A DNA stretch of 58,200 nt from Sphingobium phenoxybenzoativorans (GTDB taxonomy: Bacteria > Pseudomonadota > Alphaproteobacteria > Sphingomonadales > Sphingomonadaceae): positions 1 to 58,200 of the forward strand of contig NZ_MINO01000022.1 of assembly GCF_001757355.1 (NCBI RefSeq). Direction: 5' to 3'. This document shows, piece after piece, positions 26,269 through 34,520 of the stretch (positions are counted from its first letter, which is position 1; every line of letters starts with the position of its first letter). The position numbers were made by a program, and so were the translations under genes. The notes below the pieces were generated by a model that saw only the letters and a program-made list of their open reading frames with translations, searched no databases and had not been told where the DNA came from.

Positions 26269-27941
26269 TGCGCGAGCCCTTCCTCGACGCGGAGCGATTG
26301 TTAAAGGGGCCGTGGCAAGCCTTTGAGCGGGACGTTGCAAGGCTCCTTGTTTGCAACGGGTTCGAGGATGTGCGGCTGGTCGCGGGTTCCGGCGATCACG
26401 GCGCGGACGTGCTCGGTGTCAAGAATGGAGAGCTTTGGGTAATCCAGTGCAAGTTTACCACCGGCGGCTACCCGTCGGCGAGCGCGGTGAACGAGGTCGG
26501 AGAGGCCGCGCGGTTCTATAAAGCGGACCGCATCTATGTAGCGTCCAGCAGGAGAGCCGGTCCCGCCACACACGATGCCATTAAGCGCTGGAAGGCGCTC
26601 GGGATTGAGATTGGGGTCCTAGAACCAGCGATGCTTCTTGAGCTCGCTCGGAAAAGTCCTGAGTACTCGGTGCATCGAAGAGAGCTGCGCGACTATCAGG
26701 ACGAGGCAGTCGAGAATTTCGTGGCGTCGCTCCGCGAGACCGGCCGAGCTCAGGTTGTCTTGGCCACAGGCCTGGGAAAGACCGTCGTTTTGGCGGAAAG
26801 CGTCGCGCAACTGTTTCGAGATGAGGCGATTCCTACGGGGCGAGCGCTGGTGCTCGCAGGCACACGTGAACTCGTCGATCAGCTACAACGCTCGTTCTGG
26901 GATCAACTTCCGAAGTGGATCAGGACACATCGTCTAATGGGCGGTGAGAGCCCAAGCCATTGGGCTGGTATCACCTTCGCGACCATCCAGTCCGCTGTGT
27001 CGAGGCTTGAGGAACTCCCTGACTTCGGCTTGGTGCTTATCGACGAGGCTCATCATGTTGGCTCGGAGACCTTCCGACGCGTCACGGACCATCTCTCCGA
27101 AGCGATGATTGGCGGTGTTACGGCCACGCCATGGCGCGGGGACGGATACGATATCGACGAACTCCTTGGACCTCCGGTGTTGAAAATTGGGATCGCCGAG
27201 GGCTTGAAACGAGGATTTCTATGCGAGGCAGACTACAGGCTCCTCGCTGATAACATCGACTGGGAACTCGTTCGCTCCCAATCGCGCAACCGCTACTCAC
27301 TCAGTCAACTGAATCGCCTGTTGCTGCTTCCTACACGCGATGAGGAGGCGGCGCGCGCTATCCGTGAGACGTTCGATGCTGAGCGCCGGCGGTCGGCCAT
27401 CGTGTTCTGCTCTTCGGTGCATCATGCCAACAGTTTCGCGGCCACGTTGCGCTTGTTCGGTTTCCGGGCTGAGCCCATCACCGGTGAGATGAGCGCCCGC
27501 GAGCGTGATAAAGTGATGGCGGCCTTTCGCAAAGGAAGCCTTGACGTCGTAACGACGCGCGATCTCTTCAACGAGGGCGTCGATGTGCCTGACGTCGACA
27601 TGATCGCGTTCATGCGCGTGACCCACAGCCGTCGAATCTTCGTGCAGCAACTTGGGCGCGGCCTAAGGATCAGCCCCAAGAAAACTAAAGTGGTTGTACT
27701 CGATTTCGTGAGCGACTTGCGGCGCATCGCAGAGGTCGTGGAGCTTGAGAAGGCCGCGCGGGGTGACCTCGAGCGTCTTCGCCTGCCGGGCATGGTGCAC
27801 TTCCGTGACGAGGGCGCTGGGAGTTTCATGCTTGAGTGGATGCGGGACCAGGCCGACCTGTTCATGCGCGAGGGCGATCCCACGTTGGAGTTGCCGGCCT
27901 TTGACTTTCCCCAACCGCATAACCGGGGAACCGTGCAATGA
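26268..27941 (+). CDS. Mrr-type nuclease / SF2 helicase fusion
   Basis: A 557-residue protein. Residues about 10-110 form an Mrr-like restriction nuclease: FERDVARLL, then GADVLG with Asp47 and IQCK with Gln60 and Lys62. A DEAD/DEAH helicase follows with ATGLGKT at 166-172, DEAH at 259-262, GVTATPWRG, and the C-terminal QQLGRGLRI motif. Intact motifs imply an ATP-dependent translocase coupled to a nuclease. Start and stop both overlap neighbours, tying it to the GHKL ATPase and the 175-residue protein. Together they look like effector parts added to the type II restriction-modification genes. Confidence 0.85.
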   Translation: MREPFLDAERLLKGPWQAFERDVARLLVCNGFEDVRLVAGSGDHGADVLGVKNGELWVIQCKFTTGGYPSASAVNEVGEAARFYKADRIYVASSRRAGPATHDAIKRWKALGIEIGVLEPAMLLELARKSPEYSVHRRELRDYQDEAVENFVASLRETGRAQVVLATGLGKTVVLAESVAQLFRDEAIPTGRALVLAGTRELVDQLQRSFWDQLPKWIRTHRLMGGESPSHWAGITFATIQSAVSRLEELPDFGLVLIDEAHHVGSETFRRVTDHLSEAMIGGVTATPWRGDGYDIDELLGPPVLKIGIAEGLKRGFLCEADYRLLADNIDWELVRSQSRNRYSLSQLNRLLLLPTRDEEAARAIRETFDAERRRSAIVFCSSVHHANSFAATLRLFGFRAEPITGEMSARERDKVMAAFRKGSLDVVTTRDLFNEGVDVPDVDMIAFMRVTHSRRIFVQQLGRGLRISPKKTKVVVLDFVSDLRRIAEVVELEKAARGDLERLRLPGMVHFRDEGAGSFMLEWMRDQADLFMREGDPTLELPAFDFPQPHNRGTVQ

Positions 27942-28465
27942 TGATGCCCGAGGACATACGAGATGGCCTGCGGGACAAGCTGTGGGGCGCGGCGGATGAT
28001 TTGGGCTGGGCCTCGCTCAACGATGCGGAGCGGTCTCGGTTTTATGAAAAGTGGACCAAGGATCCGACCATTGGCGGGCAGTTGGCGCACTTCATGGACC
28101 CGAGAAAAGTACGGGTCTACATCAAGGATTCCCTGATCAAGCCATATGAGCGTGCGCGGCTGCTCGCGAGCGAACCCGAGATCTGGCGCGCGCTCGACAT
28201 GACGGCGCCGACCGAGGCGGCAGAAACATTCATCAAGCCACACGGCTGCCGCTTAGAAGATGGTCGCGTCATCTGCTGGGGCAAGAGCCGGGATTGGAAA
28301 CTCGTCATCATGGCCGTCTTCGAGCGAGGAAAATCTCGTCATGAGGGCAAGCCGTTTGGCGCGGTGCTTCTGGAGACAGGAAAGACGCCGGACGAAGCGA
28401 CACGCAATCTCGTCAGAGATGCCGCCACCCGCCTCGGGGTCGAGAAACTCGCCTGGTTGGACTGA
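27938..28465 (+). CDS. Unrecognised protein in the restriction/MORC operon
   Basis: A 175-residue soluble protein beginning with three Met codons (27938, 27941 or 27944), the first overlapping the helicase stop as ATGA. The N-terminal half is helical and charged (LRDKLWGAADDLGWASL, NDAERSRFYEKW). The C-terminal half has short strands, including GRVICWGKSRDWKLVIMAVFE and LVRDAATRLGVEKLAWLD. I recognise no family or catalytic motif. Tight coupling to the Mrr-helicase and a gap of only five bases to the PIN gene indicate a shared function. Confidence 0.7.
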   Translation: MMMPEDIRDGLRDKLWGAADDLGWASLNDAERSRFYEKWTKDPTIGGQLAHFMDPRKVRVYIKDSLIKPYERARLLASEPEIWRALDMTAPTEAAETFIKPHGCRLEDGRVICWGKSRDWKLVIMAVFERGKSRHEGKPFGAVLLETGKTPDEATRNLVRDAATRLGVEKLAWLD

Positions 28466-28470
28466 ATCAT

Positions 28471-29601
28471 ATGCGTGACAATTTTCCAGGATGGTACCCA
28501 AAGACGCCGGAGCACATCGCGAAGCTCTGGGATACCGCAGTGTTCGTTCCCGACGCGAACGTCCTCCTTCATTGCCTCCGGCACACGACCGTCGTGCGAG
28601 ATGAACTGCTACGTCTTTTCGAAGCGCTCGGCGACGCTTTGTGGATCCCATATCAAGTCGGCCTCGAATTTCATCGCAATCGCCTGGACGTCGAGTTCGG
28701 CGCCCTGGATGCCTATGACGCGCTGATCAAAGATCAAGAGGCGAACATCGACAAAGCGCGCGAACGTCTCCGCCAACTGCGCGCGCATCCGACGATAGAC
28801 GTGCAGAAGGAACTGGCCGCGCTCGATATGTTTGTATCGGACTTCAAGGGGCGCATGGAGGCTGCACGTGATGCCCATCCCTCTGTTGGGGCCGAAGGAG
28901 TCTTAGAGAAACTGACCTCGCTCCTTGGGCATCGGATTGGAGATAAGTGGCCGTCGGAGAGACTTGCTGCGCTGAAGAAGGAGGGCGAAGATCGTTACTC
29001 CAAGAAAATACCGCCGGGTTACAAGGACCAGAAGAAGGACGCGGGAGAATACGACAAATTCGGCGATCTCATCATCTGGAAGGACATGATCGCCAAGGCG
29101 AAAGCCGACAATCGGCCTGTGATCTTCATTTCCGATGACGCGAAGGAGGACTGGTGGTGGATACACCGCGGGCGGAAAATGGGTGCTCGCCCGGAGCTGA
29201 TTGAGGAGTTTCGCTCGCAGGCCGGCGAGGATTTTCACATTTATGAGTTCAGTCAGTTCCTGCGTTTCGCAGCTGATCGGTTCCCCGATATCAAGCCCAA
29301 CGTCGCGCGGGTCGAGGAAAGCATTCTCGCCGACGAGAAGGCTCGCCGGCGGCAGGATGACGCAGCAGCGGCGCTGGAACGTGACGCGACACTGCGCACC
29401 TTCGAAGATGAGCGTGACCACATCGTGGGTATACTGTCAGGGGCTCCGGGCGGCATCGGGACTGTGTCAGGTGATCGCGCGGCGATGAGGGCACGGCTTG
29501 ACGAACTGAATAGACAAATCAAGTCGATGTCCGAAGTGGCATTACAAAACGGTCAGGACGTCGACGGAGACCTTGGCGGTGACACAGTGCATAAGCCTTG
29601 A
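28471..29601 (+). CDS. PIN-like nuclease (PIN_8/DUF4935-type)
   Basis: A 376-residue protein. The PIN-like core has VFVPDANVLLHCL with Asp28, then IPYQVGLEFHRNR, and a later acidic cluster KFGDLIIWKDMI and VIFISDDAKEDWWW, giving the expected set of metal-binding acids. The C-terminal 100 residues are a charged helix that may be a coiled coil. PIN_8 proteins are predicted RNases that occur in defence loci. It is the last gene of the operon; its stop abuts the convergent AbiEi-type gene with no spacer. Nuclease function is inferred from the fold. Confidence 0.8.
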   Translation: MRDNFPGWYPKTPEHIAKLWDTAVFVPDANVLLHCLRHTTVVRDELLRLFEALGDALWIPYQVGLEFHRNRLDVEFGALDAYDALIKDQEANIDKARERLRQLRAHPTIDVQKELAALDMFVSDFKGRMEAARDAHPSVGAEGVLEKLTSLLGHRIGDKWPSERLAALKKEGEDRYSKKIPPGYKDQKKDAGEYDKFGDLIIWKDMIAKAKADNRPVIFISDDAKEDWWWIHRGRKMGARPELIEEFRSQAGEDFHIYEFSQFLRFAADRFPDIKPNVARVEESILADEKARRRQDDAAAALERDATLRTFEDERDHIVGILSGAPGGIGTVSGDRAAMRARLDELNRQIKSMSEVALQNGQDVDGDLGGDTVHKP

Positions 29602-30210
29602 TTAAAGAAGCGCGATGGCAGCGAGCGTTGTCCTCATCCACGCTGGTGCCTGGATCGCCGCATAGGCCAGTGTCTTCTTATCGGGTGCCGAAAGCCGGCT
29701 CGCCGCGACGCTCGCGACGTCCGCCGCTCGGAGGGGGCCGACATGCCGAAGCGCCTGGATCACCGTCCCGGCGGGGCTGCCTGGCGCGATAAGATGTTTG
29801 GGCGAGGCGTGGCGAAGATCCACGACGCGCGTTCCTAGGACCACGCGACGCGATGGGCCGTCGGTCAGATAAGTGCTTTGTGCCGGGACTTGGGTTGAAA
29901 GGCCGAGCGCGTTCGCCGCACGCGCTCCGGCGATCTGCACCCGCAAGCCGGTCTCTCGCGCAAGAGCGAGTGCAACCTCGTCGGGTGCGGGTGACAACGC
30001 CCCGAGTTTCGGGTGTAGCTTCGGAAAGTCGTAGAGCCCACGCGCAAGCCGGCGGAGCTGTCCGGCCGTCACTAACCGGGAGAGTGCTTGATCAACAGAG
30101 GAGCGGGTGGCAACTGTGAGGAAGTCGCTAGGCGTGAAGACGCTGCCACGTCCGCTAGCGCGGACGCGCTTCATAACCCGCTCGGGGACTGAGGCGTTTA
30201 GCGTCTTCAC
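29602..30210 (-). CDS. AbiEi-type antitoxin / DUF6088 protein, without its toxin partner
   Basis: About 202 residues. The N-terminal winged helix (SVPERVMKRVRASGRGSVFTPSDF, then LVTAGQLRRLARGLYDFP) and the following VRIQIAGARAANALGLSTQ-like region match AbiEi transcriptional antitoxins. Known AbiEi proteins repress their own promoter and counter the nucleotidyltransferase AbiEii. No AbiEii gene lies downstream: the next gene is the convergent PIN nuclease. The GTG at 30210 lies next to a perfect palindrome; an ATG at 30174 is an alternative. It may be an orphan regulator or may act with another locus. Confidence 0.72.
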   Translation of the reverse strand: MKTLNASVPERVMKRVRASGRGSVFTPSDFLTVATRSSVDQALSRLVTAGQLRRLARGLYDFPKLHPKLGALSPAPDEVALALARETGLRVQIAGARAANALGLSTQVPAQSTYLTDGPSRRVVLGTRVVDLRHASPKHLIAPGSPAGTVIQALRHVGPLRAADVASVAASRLSAPDKKTLAYAAIQAPAWMRTTLAAIALL

Positions 30211-30211
30211 C

Positions 30212-30241
30212 TGTCAGAAAATGAGGCAAGTTTTTCTGACA
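30212..30241 (-). promoter_or_regulatory. Palindromic operator of the AbiEi-type gene
   Basis: Perfect 10-bp arms TGTCAGAAAA (30212-30221) and TTTTCTGACA (30232-30241) flank a 10-base spacer and abut the start codon. AbiEi proteins bind inverted repeats in their promoters, so this is the likely autoregulatory site. A second imperfect repeat follows (GCAAGTAGCGG at 30243 and CCGCCACTTGC at 30273, 10 of 11 matching), which may end integrase transcription. Confidence 0.6.
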
Positions 30242-30289
30242 TGCAAGTAGCGGCATTCCCGGCAGAATTCCACCGCCACTTGCTGAGCG

Positions 30290-31651
30290 TTATGCAGCGG
30301 CTCGCTGTTCGTCATTCGCCGTGCCGACGGCGTCCGCTGCCGTAGCCTGCTGTAAGAAGCGTGCGAGCGCTGCGCGGCGCGACTCCCGATCTACGGCATA
30401 TGCCGTCTGCTTGAATTCAATGCCGTCCAGGAGGCCCTGGATGTAGCCAGAGATGGTGTCGGCGGCCATGATCAGTGCCGTGTCGAGCGTGTGTATGTAG
30501 TTGCTGGTGACGGAACCCTTCGAATGTCCAACCAGAGCAGCGATGGTGACCTCCGTAAAACCAAGATCATTTGCGATGCTGGCGAAGCTATGTCGCAGGA
30601 CATGAGGCGTGATGTCGGCGAGCGGCGTACCGTCGAATATCTGCTCCCAATGGTTCGGCAAGCTTCCGAAAGCGTTATCATCTCCTTGTCCCGGGAAGAC
30701 GTAGGTGCCTGCTCTCGTTTTCCGGCGCTTCTCGAGATACTCCACGACGGGCAGGCCGATTGGGCGGATAGATCTCCCCTCTTTGCTGTCCGTCAGTCGC
30801 AGGCAGCTTGAATCGGTATCGGCTTCGGCCCAAGTCAGAGTGACCATTTCGGTTCGGCGGCAGCCCGTGAGCGCAAGTTGGCGGATCAAATCGACCGAAA
30901 CCTCATATTTCTCGTTCTCGACCGCCTTAGCGAGCAACTGGCCAAGCACGCGATATTCGGTCTCGCTGAGCCTCCGAGCGCGGACGCTGTCCTTCGGTCG
31001 CCGCACACCGTGTGCAGGGTTCACTTCGATAATGCCAGCATCCACGGCGTAGGTGAGAATTCCGCCGAACAAGCCGATCGTACGGGTAGCCGTCCCGGCT
31101 CCGCCCTTGACGATCGATTTTCCTCGCAGCTTCTTCGTCTTGGCAACGAGTCGCGTCTTGCCCGCCATGATGTCCTTCATGGCCTTGTTGACTTCGGCCT
31201 TGGTCAGATCCTTCACCCGTCGGGAACCGAGCAAGGGGACGATGTGCCGGTGGATTCGGCCAATGTCCGAGGCGATCGTGCCTGGCTTCTTGGGGCGCCC
31301 GCCTTTTCCGAGAATGAGGCCGGCGTTCAGGTCGGCGAGGTAGAGGTCGCACAGCTCTTTGACCGTGATCGCCCTGTTGTCGAGCTGCTTCTCTTCTGCC
31401 GGGTCTTCGCCTTTAGCGATACGCCCCAGTTGCACCTTCGCTTCCTGGCGGGCCCGCTCGGGCGTCCAGACGCCGTGCAGGCCAATCGTGAAGCGTCTCG
31501 ATCGCTTGCCGAGCCGATACTGAATGACGTAGCTGCGCTTGCCGGAGGCGAACACTCTGAGGCCGAAACCGGGCAGCTCGTCGTCCCAAATGACGTAATC
31601 TTTTTCGCGACTATGTGTGGCGTCGACGACCCGTTTAGTGAGCTTAGGCAT
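30290..31651 (-). CDS. Tyrosine-family site-specific integrase (P4-like)
   Basis: A 453-residue integrase with an N-terminal DUF4102-type arm-binding domain (LTKRVVDATHSREKDYVIWD) and a phage-integrase catalytic domain. Catalytic residues are visible: Arg265 in TGCRRTE, His350 and Arg353 in HVLRHSF, His376 in GHSKGS, and Tyr385 in NYIHT. Integrases of this class recombine at the 3' end of tRNA genes. A tRNA-Arg fragment lies 180 bp from its start codon. It defines the right end of the mobile element. All active-site residues are intact, so excision may still be possible. Confidence 0.95.
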   Translation of the reverse strand: MPKLTKRVVDATHSREKDYVIWDDELPGFGLRVFASGKRSYVIQYRLGKRSRRFTIGLHGVWTPERARQEAKVQLGRIAKGEDPAEEKQLDNRAITVKELCDLYLADLNAGLILGKGGRPKKPGTIASDIGRIHRHIVPLLGSRRVKDLTKAEVNKAMKDIMAGKTRLVAKTKKLRGKSIVKGGAGTATRTIGLFGGILTYAVDAGIIEVNPAHGVRRPKDSVRARRLSETEYRVLGQLLAKAVENEKYEVSVDLIRQLALTGCRRTEMVTLTWAEADTDSSCLRLTDSKEGRSIRPIGLPVVEYLEKRRKTRAGTYVFPGQGDDNAFGSLPNHWEQIFDGTPLADITPHVLRHSFASIANDLGFTEVTIAALVGHSKGSVTSNYIHTLDTALIMAADTISGYIQGLLDGIEFKQTAYAVDRESRRAALARFLQQATAADAVGTANDEQRAAA

Positions 31652-31830
31652 GGGCTTCCTCCGACCCTACCGTTTCCTCTCGCGTAAGCACCACGTAAGC
31701 ATGCGGGCGAAAACTGTGGCGGGGAGAAGAGTAGCTTCGGCGGAGAAGAAATTCAAATTGTTTAGCGTTTACAGGGAGATAGGCGGACATTGGCGGCTCC
31801 TTGCGCTTTTTGGCGGAGCTAGCCATATTC

Positions 31831-31876
31831 CCTCCGAAGGCAGAGGCCAGAGGTTCGAATCCTCTCGGGTGCGCCA
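31831..31876 (+). other. Attachment site: 3' fragment of tRNA-Arg(CCG)
   Basis: The segment holds the anticodon loop CTCCGAA (anticodon CCG), the 3' anticodon strand GGCAG, a full T arm (AGAGG-TTCGAAT-CCTCT), acceptor strand CGGGTGC, discriminator G and CCA. The D arm, 5' acceptor strand and 5' anticodon strand are absent, so it is not a working tRNA. It marks the right junction of the element and the crossover core; the intact tRNA-Arg should be at the unseen left end. Confidence 0.85.
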
Positions 31877-31938
31877 TTTTCAACCGTTGAAAAACGCCTC
31901 CAGCTCTGGCTGGCCCCGTCCCGCCGGAATCAGGCCGT

Positions 31939-32505
31939 TCATTGCGCGGGCATTGTGCCGGGGCGCAAATAGGCGAACATGTGGGTGACATAGTCGGCCT
32001 TGCCCAGATCGACCCCCTGGTTCCGCAGGATCGCGTAAGCGGTCATGATGTGAAAATAAAATTGGGGCACCGCCCAGTCGCGCACATAGTGTCCGGCCGA
32101 CAGATCGAAAATCATGCCCGCCGGAAGCGCGTGCGCAATCGGCCTTTCCGGGTCCGGGTCGAACGCACCGGAGGCCAGCGATTCCACCAGCGCGAGGGTC
32201 TCGCCGATCCTAGCCTGCGCGTCGGCGAGCGATCCCGGTTGCGCGGCGGCATTTCGCCCTTCGTTCAGCAGAATGTCGATCGAGGGCGGAAACGGCTCCC
32301 CTTTCAGCCGGAACATGCCCTCCTGCGCCTGCACGCACGCAAAGCGGATCTGCGTCGACAAAGGAAACATGTCGGGCGCAAGACGCGCGGAAAGCAGCGC
32401 CTCCGCCCTGCCGCCCGGCATCTGCGCCTCCGCCTTGCCAAGCCAGCCCGACAGCGCTTTCAGCATCTGCAGATAGGTCGGGATAAGAATGTCCGTAAGC
32501 GCCAT
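31939..32505 (-). CDS. DUF1993 domain protein
   Basis: A 188-residue, mostly helical protein beginning MALTDILIPTYLQMLKALSGWLGKA, with the conserved HYVRDWAVPQFYFHIMTAYAILRNQG block near the C-terminus, both typical of DUF1993 (DinB-like four-helix fold). Biochemical function is unknown. It is the first chromosomal gene right of the attachment site. The ATG at 32505 has AAAGGGG purines upstream; the open frame continues much further without a credible start. Confidence 0.82.
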   Translation of the reverse strand: MALTDILIPTYLQMLKALSGWLGKAEAQMPGGRAEALLSARLAPDMFPLSTQIRFACVQAQEGMFRLKGEPFPPSIDILLNEGRNAAAQPGSLADAQARIGETLALVESLASGAFDPDPERPIAHALPAGMIFDLSAGHYVRDWAVPQFYFHIMTAYAILRNQGVDLGKADYVTHMFAYLRPGTMPAQ

Positions 32506-32721
32506 GACGGCCCCTTTTCTAACCAGAAAACAAGCCGATCCCGCCTGCTCACGCGGCTCTATAGGTTTTGCGGGGAGCCTGCGCCAGAGATACGCAATCG
32601 GCGCGAGGGCCGGTTTGCGTTTGCGCCGGACGGCCATGCGGCTTGTCCGGCCGCGTGAACGCGGCCTATGGAAATTCCGGCCAAAGGGAGCGGGCGTCCC
32701 GTTCGCGAAATTTTCAGGAGC

Positions 32722-33336
32722 ATGATCGTGGCGGAACGTACGGAGGCGCAGCATACCGAAAAGATGAAGAAAAGGCAGGCCGCGCATAACCGCATCGTTG
32801 CCTCCAAGACCGTCGAGAAAGGGTTGCTGATTGTTCATACCGGCCCCGGCAAGGGCAAGACCAGCGCCGCGCTGGGCATGGCGGTCCGGGCGATAGGTCA
32901 TGGCAAGAAAGTCGGCGTGGTGCAGTTTGTGAAGGGCGCGATGCAGACCGGTGAAAAGGCCGTGTTTGACCGTTTCCCCGACCTGATCGAGTTCAAGCCG
33001 ATGGGTGAGGGCTTCACCTGGGACACGCAGGACCGCGCCCGCGACATCGCCGTTGCCCGCCTCGCCTGGGAGGAGGTGAAGCGGATGATCGCCGACACAA
33101 GCTATGCGATGGTGATAGCCGATGAACTCAATATCGTCCTGCGCTACGATTATCTTCCGCTGGACGAGGTGATCGAAGCGCTGGCGGCCAAACCGGCCAT
33201 GACCCATGTCATTGTGACCGGGCGCAACGCCCCGCAGGCGCTGATCGACATGGCGGATCTGGTGACGGAGATGACGCTGGTCAAACACCCGTTCCGCGAC
33301 CAGGGGGTGAAGGCGCAGGCGGGCATAGAATTTTGA
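32722..33336 (+). CDS. cobO: Cob(I)yrinic acid a,c-diamide adenosyltransferase
   Basis: A 204-residue CobA/CobO enzyme that transfers the adenosyl group of ATP to the cobalt of corrinoids in the B12 pathway. It has the P-loop HTGPGKGKTSAALG, the VVQFVKG segment and VIADELNIVLRYDYLP. AGGAG six bases before the ATG at 32722 fixes the start. The 216-bp region upstream shows no B12-box-like sequence that I can identify. A cobQ fragment at the right edge of the window belongs to the same pathway but is 24 kb away. Confidence 0.93.
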   Translation: MIVAERTEAQHTEKMKKRQAAHNRIVASKTVEKGLLIVHTGPGKGKTSAALGMAVRAIGHGKKVGVVQFVKGAMQTGEKAVFDRFPDLIEFKPMGEGFTWDTQDRARDIAVARLAWEEVKRMIADTSYAMVIADELNIVLRYDYLPLDEVIEALAAKPAMTHVIVTGRNAPQALIDMADLVTEMTLVKHPFRDQGVKAQAGIEF

Positions 33337-33492
33337 CCTCCAGCCCGCTGATTTCGCCGATCGATGCGAAATCGAAACAAATTGAGTCGCAGGGGCGCAA
33401 AGCGGCTTAGGGTTAGCATCATATTAACCTTAAGTTTCTAGCGATTCCGGGGTGTATGAACTCGGTCATGCACATCCGATCGGGTCCCACAC

Positions 33493-34512
33493 GTGCAAGA
33501 CGACATATTGAAACTGGCGTTCGAAGTGCATCGCGCCACCGAAGAAAAGATCGATGTCATCGACGCACTGACGCGGCGCACCAAGACGCTGGCGCTCAAT
33601 GCCCGGATCGAGGCGGCGCGCGCGGGACAACAGGGCGCGGCCTTTGCCGTGGTCGCACAGGAAATGTCGGATTTCGCCAGCGAGGTCGCGCATCTCGCCA
33701 CAGAGCTTCGCAGCGTCATCGCATCAAACATCACACAGATCGAAACCGCCGGGGAGAAGATGGTGCTGGACTTTCGCGGGGCGCGCTACGCCGACCTGTC
33801 AAGGAATGTCGTCGAGATCATCGACCGCAACCTGTATGAGCGGTCCTGCGACGTGCGCTGGTGGGCGACCGACAGCGCAGTGGTGGACGTGGCGTCCGGC
33901 CTGACGGACAATGACGCCGCGCGCGAGCGCGCCAATGAGCGGCTGGCGACGATCTTGCGATCCTATACCGTCTATCTCGACCTTTGGGTGGCGGACATTA
34001 ACGGCCGGGTGATCGCGCAGGGCCGCGGCAACCGCTATCCCGGCATCATCGGCAAGGATGTGTCCCAGAGCCTGTGGTTCAACAAGGCGTTGCAGACCAC
34101 GTCGGGAGACGCCTTCGCCGTGTGCGACATTGCCCGCGAACCTTTGTTGGAGGACGCCGCCGTCGCAACCTATTCCACGGCGATCCGCGCGGGCGGCGAA
34201 GTGCTGGGGGAGCCGATCGGCGCGCTCGGCATCTTTTTCGACTGGGAGCCGCAGGCGCAGTCCGTCGTCCGCGACGTCGCCCTGACCGAAGAAGAACGGC
34301 GCGCCTGCCGGGTCATGCTGCTGAATTCCAATTTCCAGGTCATCGCTTCGTCGGACGGCAAGGGATTGCTGACCGAACGCTATCCGCTGGACATTATCCA
34401 GCCGCAGCGCGGTTTCTATCGCCAGCGCGACAAGCTGATATCCTACGCCCTGACGCCGGGATATGAAACCTATCACGGCCTTGGCTGGTATGGCTGCATC
34501 GAAAGCCGCTGA
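33493..34512 (+). CDS. Soluble chemotaxis-type signalling protein with C-terminal sensor domain
   Basis: A 339-residue protein. The N-terminus carries part of a methyl-accepting chemotaxis signalling hairpin (LALNARIEAARAGQQGAAFAVVAQEM at about 34-59), directly followed by a C-terminal Cache/PAS-like sensor region (VADINGRVIAQGRGNRYPGIIGKD and VMLLNSNFQVIASSDGKG). The order is the reverse of ordinary receptors and no membrane helix is visible. An in-frame stop at 33457 leaves GTG 33493 as the only plausible start. The hairpin covers only the tip region, so coupling to CheA is uncertain. Its ligand is unknown. Confidence 0.78.
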   Translation: MQDDILKLAFEVHRATEEKIDVIDALTRRTKTLALNARIEAARAGQQGAAFAVVAQEMSDFASEVAHLATELRSVIASNITQIETAGEKMVLDFRGARYADLSRNVVEIIDRNLYERSCDVRWWATDSAVVDVASGLTDNDAARERANERLATILRSYTVYLDLWVADINGRVIAQGRGNRYPGIIGKDVSQSLWFNKALQTTSGDAFAVCDIAREPLLEDAAVATYSTAIRAGGEVLGEPIGALGIFFDWEPQAQSVVRDVALTEEERRACRVMLLNSNFQVIASSDGKGLLTERYPLDIIQPQRGFYRQRDKLISYALTPGYETYHGLGWYGCIESR

Positions 34513-34520
34513 TACCGCCG

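Noticed and set aside
31831..31876. Functional tRNA-Arg gene
   Set aside because: Only the anticodon loop to CCA is present; the D arm and 5' strands are missing, so it cannot fold as a tRNA.
32521..32721. Cobalamin riboswitch upstream of cobO
   Set aside because: I looked for a B12-box-like sequence and a plausible long leader fold and found neither.
31939..33288. A 449-residue minus-strand protein covering the DUF1993 gene
   Set aside because: Beyond 32505 the frame runs antisense to cobO and has no family similarity; DUF1993 begins naturally at 32505.
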